The notes beneath the pieces were generated by a model. The model was not told the DNA's origin and did not search any database. It was given only the letters and a program-made list of their open reading frames with translations. Shown piece by piece: positions 54,901-64,000 of a DNA stretch of 64,000 nt. The stretch is from Hyposmocoma kahamanoa (Eukaryota > Arthropoda > Insecta > Lepidoptera > Cosmopterigidae), in the NCBI RefSeq assembly GCF_003589595.1, contig NW_020654878.1:896216-960215 (forward strand), in the 5' to 3' direction. A program made the translations under genes and the position numbers. The stretch's first letter is position 1. The number at the start of each line of letters is the position of its first letter.

Positions 54901-57900
54901 GATCTATATCTATTTGTTTAATATCTATAATCGATAAGAAAACATATTGCTTGTTCTACATATCACCAAACTATCGTTATTTTAGTCAAATTAACGTTTA
55001 ACAATGTTTCCGTTGACAGATAGTTCATTAATCTGATCCCAGCCAACGTTTTCGGGCGACAATGCCAATGTGTCACTTGGATGCTGCAGGCCGTTGATTC
55101 AGCGGTGAAAAATAACTATATAACACTATTGTTCTAGAGAAATTCGTACGAGTATCAGATTTCAGTCGGGGGAAACAAAATGTCTACGAAACGTCCCAAA
55201 GTTAAGTAACATAGGATAATGGTACTTAACTTAAACGTACTTATCCACAAGGAGCTCTACTGCTTCTGCAGACGTGGTAAAGTACGTCCAGAGAAGTACT
55301 ACCACCTTACCTATGTCTGCTGCAACTGAACACTACTGCGTTCCGGCTTTGAAGTGTAAGAGTGCTGGTGATATTTTTTTATAATACTAAATGACGGGAC
55401 GAACAAGTCGTATGACTGGTGGTAAGCGACACGCCTGTCTCTAACAGTAGCAGTTCCACTCAGAGCTTTAAATCACAAAGATTGAGACATAAGTTGACAA
55501 GTCCCATATGACCATTTGCCTGTAACTTCACCAGCACCCTTCGAATATAATGCTTACATCACTGCTTGGAGGCAGAAATAGATACAGTAGCAGTACTTTC
55601 CTGGATTACCTCTTCCACAAGGAAATCTACAGCTACAAAAAGTTATGGGACTTGTCAACTTATGTCTTAGGGTGGCGGGCGCAGAGCAGTACCTTATAGA
55701 TCTTTGTGATTTAAAGCTCTGACTGGCATTGCAACTATGGACAGGCGTGTTATAAAGGGAATTAAAGCCATTCGAAAAATGTACTATTGTATACTATCTA
55801 TGCGTGTTATATTTAGTTAAGTTGATATAAAAGAAATCATTGGTGTCATTGACTTACAAATAAATGGACGACGGGTCTAATACGCAAACCACGAAAAAAA
55901 TGTCCCAAGTCAACCTATTTAAACGTAGTGACATGTAAAGGAATATGAAAAAGCTAAAACGTTGAATTTAAATTGTAATGTCAACGCAGTACTGTCTAAT
56001 TTTGCTTGCTTCGCTGTCAGTCGAACAAACGAAGACTAAAGCGTGAATGACGCTCTGTATACGATTTTAACGCCCTATAAGTTCGGACACTTTTTAGCGC
56101 GGACCCGACGTCCATATAATTGTAAGTCAATGATTGGTGTACGTAAAGTAGTACCTTTTGAATATAGCGGCTTTCTTATAAAGTTACGAGGTAAGTTTGA
56201 GTTTTTTGTCTGTCGTGAAAATTTTTAGAAATCGTGTTTTAAAACCGTATAGTAATCAGTGTAAATCCTTAATTTTACTATATATTTTACATACAATTTA
56301 CATTTATGTACGTGGCGATTTAAGCGTAATTTGCTGGTGATTAAACCTACATGTCGAAGACGATTGGCAAACCTTGGAAAACGTATAACGTCTGAAACAT
56401 TGAGCCAGACTGTATACTATCTCTCCCTAAAGAAGACCGTGTCCAGTGAGACGTGTGAGGCTTTGATATTGTCTTTTACAATTGATACAGTAATCAAAAA
56501 CCCAAAACCATCCTTCAGTTTAATAAATAAGCAGAATAGTGTAAAAATTTCGTTGTCCCGACACCATGTCATGGTAGTAATGTGGTAGTGGGGCGGACCA
56601 GGCGCCGGCTAGGCGGGCCTCAATCGATCGTCAAGGTTACCACCACACAGGTGGTATTGTAGCAATACCACGTATAGCGGTGAGATTTTTGCTACGTTAC
56701 TTAATGTGGGTTTAGAAATTGGATTTTACGAACGAATGTTTGATGAACCTTGGAAGATAGCGTGTGTCTACAAACAAATTAATGCAGTCAAAAAGTCATG
56801 TATAAGTTGCAATTGACTTCTCAGATAGTGAAGAAGGTAATGCGTGTAATGTAAATTCTATATCGACCATGTCAGCGGAAAAAATAGGAGGTCCACGAGA
56901 GTGGCACCCCATTTAAGCAGATCGTAAGCAAAATTTTAAATTTCCCTAAATAGAATAATGCACATTACGCAGAGTGTAGTTGTTCTGGAGATGATATTCG
57001 AGCAATTGTGTACAGTTTGATATGCTGTTCACTGTAAATACATAATACTTTCATATTTAATAGGCATAAATAACCCATGAAGTAAACATTTCACATAAAA
57101 AATGTGTTTTTTTTTATATAAAGTTTCTCACTATACAGTAAACTTATCGAAGTGAGTAGCACTGTGTATCCATATTAAAAAGAATGAGGTGTCTGCTCAA
57201 AACAGAAAAACAGCCACGTGGTCTACGAGACAAAAAGTTTTGGAACCTTTGCATTAAACACAGTCATACAATAAATCAAACCTTTGAAAACACCCTACTC
57301 TTGCACAAAAATAAGTTGTTAACTGACAAAACCCCTCGCGCTCAACGTGTCCTAAGTGTGCTGGTGACTAGTTTGATTATTTATATTAGTTTGTTTTCAT
57401 GTTATTTTGTTCCACATTTGATTAAAATATTCTGAGTAGTATAATTAAATGTATTATGAAAGTAGTTAAAACCTTCCTGCTTTTGTGCCCTTAGAGTCGA
57501 TTTTTGAGGACATCCTGCCGTTCATCCTTTGTCAATACACAATACAAAAAGTGAGGTAATAGTTTTATTAACTTAAATTATATACAAATATTTGTCATGA
57601 ACTTGGGTTACCCAGCACTTGTCTCAAATTTCTACGGATGTTAAAAAAAATACTATTGGTTGAAATAATAATTATTTGTTGATTATAAGTGTCCTTTCAT
57701 ACCCAATAGAATTTAGAATAATTTAACTAAAATGGCGAATTGGAAAGAAATTGTTTGAGAAAATTGCGTTATTTTGGACAGCGAAAATTCTCCTTTATTG
57801 ACAATCTAGGTAAGACTATATAGTCTTATTTCGAATGAGGAAAGAATAGGTCTACTTGGTACTTGGTGTAACGGGCTGGTGTTTGCAATATTTTGCGTGT

Positions 57901-58597
57901 GGAATATATCAAACTAAATAAAAGTGTCATAGCGAAAAATTTATCGTTCAAAAGGTCATTCCTTTTTACCAATTAGCAGCTCTCTACGGGTATAAAAAAT
58001 AAACTGAATATGAAAACATTTAAAAAAAAAACACCGCGAACAGTAATTGGCGCCTAACATTAAAAATAACTAAATAACGCACACACTAGGGAACCCCGCA
58101 CTAGGGAAACCCTGTGTCACGGGGCCATGAACACATACACATAGAACACTAAAAATTACACCCAAACTCACGAAAAATTATACCAAAAATTACACTAAAA
58201 CCCTCGACGTTTTCAAAACTTCTTTGATAACTGTTAATATTAGGTCATACTTGATATCTAGAATATTTTTGGTCTTTCGTTTCATGCTGTTAAATACAAG
58301 TCTTTTGAAAAAAAGAAAGAAAATTATGAACTCCGATGCCCAACGTATACCTACAACCAATTTTAAAGATACCGTTTCCAAACCTGTCCATGCCTTCTCA
58401 TCAAGCGTCTTTAGCTATAAGCACTGGGCCACACCAAGGGTCCATCAATTCCTCCAAGATTTTTGGTCTTGGATATCGTAAGTAGTATCGTAAGGCGAAA
58501 TTCCAGGAAAACCTACCTTCGCCATCAGTAGCGAGTGAGCCAGTGGGTAGCCGCTCGTGATCAGTCCTCCTGGCATCCTCGGTCCTCTCGGTGTGAT
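51950..58597 (-). CDS. Dad: Inhibitory SMAD (Dad, Smad6/7 class), last three coding exons
   Basis: Minus-strand exons: 58597-58517, 53192-52999, 52294-51950 (TGA at 51952-51950). Junctions are GT..AG and keep phase. The last two exons form an MH2 domain: [20 protein letters not shown], then [47 protein letters not shown] and [11 protein letters not shown], followed at once by the stop. The end lacks the C-terminal SSxS motif of receptor-activated SMADs. VWLYNR with SFAKGWG and CPCWLEV is the inhibitory-SMAD pattern. Inhibitory SMADs bind activated BMP/Dpp-type receptors or R-SMADs and damp signalling. The 81-nt exon encodes a hydrophilic linker ([20 protein letters not shown]) and is less certain. 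Upstream exons with the N-terminal half were not found and probably lie beyond 58.6 kb on this strand. Confidence 0.88.
52333..52410 (+). mobile_element. tRNA-like SINE head in a Dad intron
   Basis: GTATAGTCTAGTTGGAGAAC (box A) and GTAGTTCGGATCCCACT (box B) 35-40 bases apart, with CTCAATT in the anticodon-loop position. Stems are imperfect, so it is read as a SINE head or tRNA pseudogene. Confidence 0.5.
53200..55250. other. Dad intron, unique-looking part
   Basis: No exon or clear repeat recognised; several short open frames without signatures. Confidence 0.4.
55259..55752. repeat. Cluster of three family A copies in alternating orientation
   Basis: Plus-strand 5' half at 55259-55375, minus-strand near-complete copy at 55376-55635, then plus-strand 3' half at 55645-55752. 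Orientation changes directly at the joints, which suggests that one copy inserted into another in inverse orientation. Confidence 0.7.
55847..56132. mobile_element. hAT-type MITE, copy 2 (286 bp)
   Basis: Same CATTGACTTACAA / TTGTAAGTCAATG ends as copy 1, flanked by ATTGGTGT at 55839-55846 and 56133-56140, a perfect 8-bp duplication. Confidence 0.92.
56145..58070. other. Dad intron, unique-looking part
   Basis: No exon or repeat recognised. An inverted pair at 56636-56660 (GGTTACCACCACA / GGTGGTATTG) is weak. Confidence 0.4.
58075..58200 (-). mobile_element. tRNA-derived SINE (Gly-like family), head lost
   Basis: The reverse complement holds GAGTTTGGGTGTAATTTTTA, CATGGCCCCGTGACACAGGG and TTCCCTAGTGTGTGCGTTAT. 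Ends are diverged. Confidence 0.65.
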
Positions 58598-58860
58598 CTG
58601 AAAACAATACAAATACAACTTTCATTATCATAGCACTATTGAATTACTCATTTCAGGCAGACCTATCCACCTCGCGTTGTGTAGATAAATTTGTATTGAA
58701 ATATAGATTACTAAACTATAATAATACCTATCCCCAAAAAAATATACATCGGACTTTAGATAGTCTTATCGTATACCACACAAACTAAAATATAATAGAA
58801 TTAGAATTCCATCCTTATGTCACTGATTTACCACTCATTCGCTGAAAGTAATGCTAAGGT

Positions 58861-59140
58861 CTTACAAATAAATGGACGACGGGTCTAATACAAAAACCAC
58901 GAAAAAAATGTCCCAAGTCAACCTATTTAAACGTAGTGACATGTAAAGGAATATGAAAAAGCTAAAACGTTGAATTTAAATTGTAATGTCATCGCAGTAC
59001 TGTCTAATTTTGCTTGCTTCGCTGTCAATCGAACAAACGAAGACTAAAGCGTGAATGACGCTCTGTATACGATTTTAACGCCCTATAAGTTCGGACACTT
59101 TTTAGCGCGGACCCGACGTCCATATAATTGTAAGTCAATG
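58861..59140. mobile_element. hAT-type MITE, copy 3 (280 bp, six terminal bases missing)
   Basis: GCTAAGGT at 58853-58860 and 59141-59148 is a perfect 8-bp duplication. The right end is the normal TTGTAAGTCAATG, but the left end begins CTTACAAATAAATGG, lacking CATTGA. The rest is about 98% identical to copies 1 and 2. Confidence 0.92.
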
Positions 59141-59199
59141 GCTAAGGTCGACGATGAAGCATGCACACCTAAATAATGCTTATTCACTCTCGCCTCTTT

Positions 59200-59395
59200 T
59201 TTAAAATACGAAATGACGGGATGAACAAGTCATGCGCCTGGTGGTAAGCGATACGCCTATCCATAACTTTAAAGCACAAAGATCTTATATGCCGAAACCG
59301 AACTAATGCTCACATTACTGCTTGGCGGCAGGAATTGGTAAGGTGGCAGTACTTCCCAAGGCGAACTCTTTCACAAGGAGCTCTACTACTGCTAA
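59200..59395 (-). repeat. Family A repeat with internal deletion
   Basis: The reverse complement starts AGCAGTAGTAGAGCTCCTTG and ends near GGCGCATGACTTGTTCATCC, with about 70 bases of the middle missing. Confidence 0.7.
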
Positions 59396-59399
59396 AACG

Positions 59400-60725
59400 T
59401 TTCGAAACTGCAAGAACAAGTCTGCATGCAGAGAATAGCCGTTCGCCATATACAGGACCTCTAATCTAGCAACAATAGTGCACACCGTTGGATCAATATA
59501 TCATAATTATCATAATACAACGATTTCTTATCACAGATTTCATCATTCAGTTTAAAGGAAACGTTGTCTGTCATAAAGCAAGAGTGAGTAATCAAAAGCC
59601 CAAATCTAATAATAACTATCGAATCAAACAGACGGAAAAGTCTAAAATCTAAATAAAATGTCTATATAATAAGACCAGTTAAGCAGGTTCGTGTATGACA
59701 TCATGCCAATCCCATCGTATGTATGTATATATACATAGGTTTAGGTATTGTTTTTGATATCATAACGTGTCGTATACTTGTACTATCTAAGATATTCCTA
59801 AGTCGTGATGATTACTTTAAAGCTTAAGGGCTGTTTCGTAATCTTTTTGAAATACCTTTATAATTATTTTTAATACAGTTGCTCAAAACGTGGTATTTTT
59901 CGCACTACAAATCGTGCCGAAAGTTGGAATTTTCGCACTAGTGCTTTTTACTTTTCCATTTTGTTTTTTAATTTACTGTTGTTTCAAATCTTAAGCACAG
60001 AACTAAAGAAGTCGTATATTTATTTAATATTTATGTGCTTTGTGACGTAAGTCATTCGTCATTAAAACTTATATTTATTTACAAATACTATATAATGAAC
60101 GTATCGAGTGGAGGTCCACAGTCTCTGCCTACACCTGAATGGGTGACAGGCGAGATTTTTATGTATATATTTGTTCTATGTATTACAGATAAATTGTATC
60201 TCACTACCGTGCACGGGTTCCTAAAGAAGTTTGAACAAAAGTACCAGGACTTCATAATAAGAAAAGTGGTTACAGACCGATATTACAGAAAATAAACAAA
60301 AACAGCACGTTAGAACTATATTTCCATAGACTTTTAAATAATGGTTGCAGTGGTTGTATTTCATTATTTTAATTTACTAGCAGAAAATGAGTTTTTTTTA
60401 AATACTGTTTTATTTTACTTTCAATGTAGTTTTTTCGCAAATGTATTAAAAAACGTCGTTTGATACACGTGCGGATTTGTCATTTTCACTTGTCTCGCGT
60501 CTTGACCCTCGCCTCTGGCTCAGGCCAAGAAGCCTCGAGCCTCGTGAATAATGACTACTTTCCGCACTTATATCAAAAATAACTATTTTGAATGTTCTAT
60601 CATTATCGTCAAACGTTATGTTTCTCATTGTTTTTGGGGTAATGCCGCTGATAATATTAGAATCTTTGTCCTACAAAGCAATTTACAATCTGGGCCCAAA
60701 GTGTCTTTAATACAAGACTAGTATG
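59400..60725. other. Upstream of the recognised Dad exons, nothing recognised
   Basis: Likely Dad intron or 5' flank. No further SMAD exon could be identified. Confidence 0.35.
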
Positions 60726-60727
60726 TA

Positions 60728-61040
60728 CAACGGTAATGTAACCAGCACTCGTACCCTTAAAAACTGGAACGCAATAATGCAAGGACGAGCGTTTGTGTAC
60801 TACGTCCGCTTCGCAGAAATGACGGTCCGAAATGTTACAGAGATCATTTTATCTCTAGGTGTACAAGCGATATTCGTACTTTCTCGGATTCGATTTGGAC
60901 TTAGTGCACAAGTGACATCCGAAGTATGTCCGAATTTTTTCGGATTCGGAATTAACGGCTATTAACTCTGCTTGGCGCAGAAAAAGGTGAACTGGCAACA
61001 CTTCCTGGACAAACTATACAAGGAGCTCTACTGCTACCAA
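60728..61040 (-). repeat. Family A repeat split by a ~165-bp insert
   Basis: Family A resumes on both sides (ACTCGTACCCTTAAAAACTG... near 60750 and CTTGGCGCAGAAAAAGGTGA... to GGAGCTCTACTGCTACC near 61035, read as reverse complement). Bases about 60790-60960 are unrelated and contain repeated TCCGAA/TTCGGA-type words. Confidence 0.6.
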
Positions 61041-62560
61041 AGCAATTAAGGTACATACAATTAAGAAGCCACCGTTTTCTTACAGGGTATCACAGGAAAA
61101 AAAGAACAACAAATTATGTTTACTTAATTTCGATTGTGGGAGACGTTCGCCCTGTTTTTCGGTGTTCTCAAAACCCTATCGAGTAGTTTGTGCATCGTCA
61201 AATGCTTAATGAAAACTGTTTCAATTAATATTTAATTATCAAGTCCCATTATATTTCTTTGAAGAAAATAAGACCAAACATAAATTTATTCTTTCTTCCT
61301 TGAATAAAAAAAACAAATCAATGATACATCAACATCGTTAAATTATTAAAATTATGCCGATTTTAAAATATTCCAACAAACAAACGCATTAAGGTAATAA
61401 TACGGACGAAACTGCGGTTAGAAGCTAGTTAATTATTAATATAAATGATTAGAAATACATACGCTGTCAAAAACTTATACATATATAATAAATACAGTTG
61501 TATATTATACACGGGTGACATTTTAAAACACCTGTAAAATGTGAATGGCATTAATCAGAATTTTGATTATTGTTTTGAAAGAATGATTACTTCGATGGAT
61601 TCGGCTTTAAAAGAAGAGTTAACAAGGAAGTTTTTTGGTGCACGAAAAGATCCTACCCGACGACGTACCATTTACTCTCGTTTTAGTTACCAATTTATTT
61701 TGTTACAAATTTTTTTTTTATAATCTATCTACTATACTAACACACGTGCACACTACATTAACTTAACAATGTTTTTGCTTTTAATGCACCGCAACGCGCT
61801 ACCTTCGAAGGTGGTGTCTGAAAATCAGTGCTTTTTTTACTTTTGGGCAAATTTTGAACTGACACACGACCTATTTGGCTTGCTGCAGCACACACAAGCT
61901 GGTCACCATTAGGTTAATATTGTGTTTTATATTTTTTTAATTTAATTTTTAGCTGTTTGTTTTTATTTTATTTTATTTAAATTTTGATTTTGATTTGTAT
62001 GCCATCGATACGATAAGAAGAAGACAAGGAAGGAAAGAATCAGTGTGATCGTAAAAAACATTTATTATATGGATATCATATTGTATCTAATATCTTCGAA
62101 TCTGTGCCTATCAGAAACTGACTTGTAAGATTTGAACTAATTAGTGAGCGGTGGTAGTCCCGAGGGGTCGACGATTTGATTCCCTGTGGCGGCATGTACC
62201 TTCAATTTGCATACATTTGTGAAGGTTTACGGTGAAAAAAAGCATCGCTACGAATAGAGGTTTTAAAAACCCTGGAAACGTGTGAAGACCCTCTACCCAG
62301 TGGGACGTGTAGAGGGTTGATGATGGTGACGAATGAATGATGAAGATTTGGACTCTCGTCATGTTGCGGAAAACATTTTTTTTTCTCTATTGATAACTTG
62401 AACATTTGAATGAAAAATCTAAGCCGCAAGACCGAGTATTGGGGTCTAGAAACAGCTTGGCCCAGAGATTAACACTGTGATTGCTAGATGAAGATATAAG
62501 AACCAGTTTGGGAACCGAACTATTCTAAAAAGTATGTAGAATTTAAATCATCTCAGTTGT
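61041..62560. other. Nothing recognised
   Basis: AT-rich DNA. A box-B-like GACGATTTGATTCCCTG near 62167-62183 may be a SINE scrap. Confidence 0.4.
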
Positions 62561-62589
62561 GCGTCGATAAAATGGTAATGGCGGGATTT

Positions 62590-63955
62590 CGTACGTTTGG
62601 TATTCTACTAAAAGTTAAGATAGTGGCTTGTCAGCGGCTAACCGTGGAGCTACTAACAACTGCCATTGCATTATTTTTGGTATTCTGCTCTTCATGAGGC
62701 TATACAACCTCAAGCGGCTTTGGTTGATTCAGCATAACGGTGAAAGTGTAGAATCAATCACTTTGAAGTATATAACCAGAAATAGAGACGAAATAAGAAC
62801 CACACATTCCTGGCAACTCATCACTCATAAACATCACTCATAAACATCACTCATAAACATCAACTCTCGTTTGCACTGAAATATCAAATTAGACAGCTGA
62901 AATAGTACAGCGCCAACAACTGACCTGTGTGTATGTCTCCGTATATTCCAAAAATATTCTGTATTTATTGTAATAAAGATAATATCTCTACCAATGGCGT
63001 GCTGTTCCATTGGGTGGTGTGGAGAAACAGCAAAACATCTAATTACAAAACAAACTGAATCACATTTCATCGGTAATTAAATATTAAATATGTAATTTTG
63101 CAATTTTCATCCATTATAGCAAAGCTCAAGTTAACTGGTCGATTTGAAGTGAAATAGTTGACGACACCCGTCAATTGTTTCGAACTCGGGCTAGCCAATC
63201 GGAGCGCAGTTGTCACAGTAATTATATGGCACAATAGTTTTCAAACAAATTAAACGACAAGTCGTCTCTATTACTGATTATATACTCGATAAATTGAGGA
63301 TATACAGGGTGGAAATTTATAATGCCACCTGGAGGGAAAGTACTCTAAATACTGGAGATAGAAATTTTTACTTAAAGGAAACAATCCTTTATTTTTTAAA
63401 AGGAATAAAACTGCATTCATAGATTTTCGAAAATTTTTAAGAATCGAACCCGCTTTAATCTGGAAAAAATGCACCCTGTACTTTTATTGCATCGATCGAT
63501 AGGGTTAATTATAAGAATTAAATCTCTCTTACAAAATTGGTTAATTAAATGAAAAAAAACCATGAAATCTTAACGTATTTTAATAAAACGAAAAAAATTC
63601 GTTAAAATATTAAATTTGTGTATCCAAGAAAATGGAGCTCATTTCGAGCAACTAATTAGTTAGATTATCATTTTTTTCGTTTTACCGCTCGACCCAAGCA
63701 AAATAAGCCATATTAGTACAGGTAACATTTGAATTCAAGACTAGGTAGAATCGACTCTTAATGGCGAGTCCACTAACATTATAAACGAGATAAAAATTAA
63801 GATATGCTTAGTAATTTCCATGGTAGGTTTAGTAAGGTAACATCGGTCATTAGTGATAAATGAATGAACGACATTTGTGACATTCCTGACACTCTATTCA
63901 GCCTCAACAGCCATTGCAACTCGATTTTAAGAGAATAGCAAATATTATCATAAAT
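62590..63955. repeat. Second copy of the 5760-6100 repeat module, interrupted
   Basis: GTACGTTTGGTATTCTACTA to GCTCTTCATGAGG at 62590-62700 and AACGAGATAAAAATTAAGAT to TTATCATAAATGACC at 63782-63960 correspond to 5760-6100. The TIR element at 62767-63286 and unrelated DNA lie between. Confidence 0.5.
62767..63286. mobile_element. TIR element with TATATAACCAGAAATAGAGAC ends, second copy
   Basis: Inverse orientation of the 8756-9330 element, with the same termini and interior. Instead of the perfect hairpin it has half of it (TTCCTGGCAACTCATC) followed by three 13-bp tandem units (ATCACTCATAAAC, 62820-62858). Confidence 0.72.
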
Positions 63956-64000
63956 GACCAGTAGCTTCAAGAAGATTAGAAGATTTTGGGCCCAGGTTAT

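Noticed and set aside
58401..58631. Alternative reading of the 81-nt Dad exon as [15 protein letters not shown]
   Set aside because: That frame does not join in phase with the MH2 exons; the [10 protein letters not shown] frame does.
61541..61723. 60-codon ORF with a basic segment (KEELTRKFFGARKD)
   Set aside because: No homology recognised, no splice context, AT-rich surroundings; likely chance.
62820..62858. CRISPR-like repeat
   Set aside because: Three adjacent 13-bp units without spacers, in a eukaryotic MITE; a simple tandem repeat.
1..64000. Prokaryotic-style operons or ribosome binding sites
   Set aside because: Introns, SINEs, LINEs and the TATA/initiator promoter show a eukaryotic genome.

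Overview
The window is eukaryotic nuclear DNA, most likely from a moth or butterfly. It is AT-rich, its genes have small exons with GT..AG introns, it carries an arthropod-type TATA/initiator promoter, an insect-type inhibitory SMAD gene and a U6 snRNA copy close to insect U6. Several families of short interspersed repeats and non-LTR retrotransposon remnants of a kind common in Lepidoptera fill most of the rest. The order is inferred from repeat style and protein resemblance, not from a search.

Three protein genes are supported. (1) Bases 30176-36076 (+) hold ten coding exons of an SV2-like major facilitator superfamily (MFS) transporter; 508 residues can be read, and only the first coding exon(s) were not found. 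(2) Bases 40331-49356 (+) hold a second, complete SV2-like gene: ten coding exons that join in phase to 1584 nt (527 residues plus stop), with a TATA box, an initiator and a short upstream ORF ahead of the start codon. The two genes are tandem paralogues; some introns are shared in position and phase, others are shifted or unique. (3) Bases 51950-58597 (-) hold the last three exons of an inhibitory SMAD (Dad, the Smad6/7 class) carrying the MH2 domain; its 5' exons lie upstream on the minus strand, probably outside the window. Genes 2 and 3 converge tail to tail around 49.4-51.9 kb.

Bases 1-30 kb hold no recognisable host gene. They carry 5'-truncated non-LTR retrotransposons, tRNA-derived SINEs, about 20 copies or fragments of one ~290-bp interspersed repeat (called family A below), and terminal-inverted-repeat (TIR) elements. 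These include a 1.34-kb Harbinger-like element with TTA duplications (9961-11296) and a nested hAT element of 4.1 kb with a perfect 8-bp duplication (13468-17566). Inside the hAT lies the most unusual object here: a full-length U6 snRNA copy ending in ten T's and joined directly, on the same strand, to a 5'-truncated LINE with a long open reverse-transcriptase frame. Next to it is a G-rich minisatellite that switches strand midway, then a GTGC microsatellite containing a 10-N assembly gap.

The introns and intergenic DNA from 30 to 64 kb carry the same repeat families. Three ~98% identical copies of a 280-286-bp hAT-type MITE (26025, 55847, 58861), all with intact 8-bp target duplications, point to recent mobilisation.
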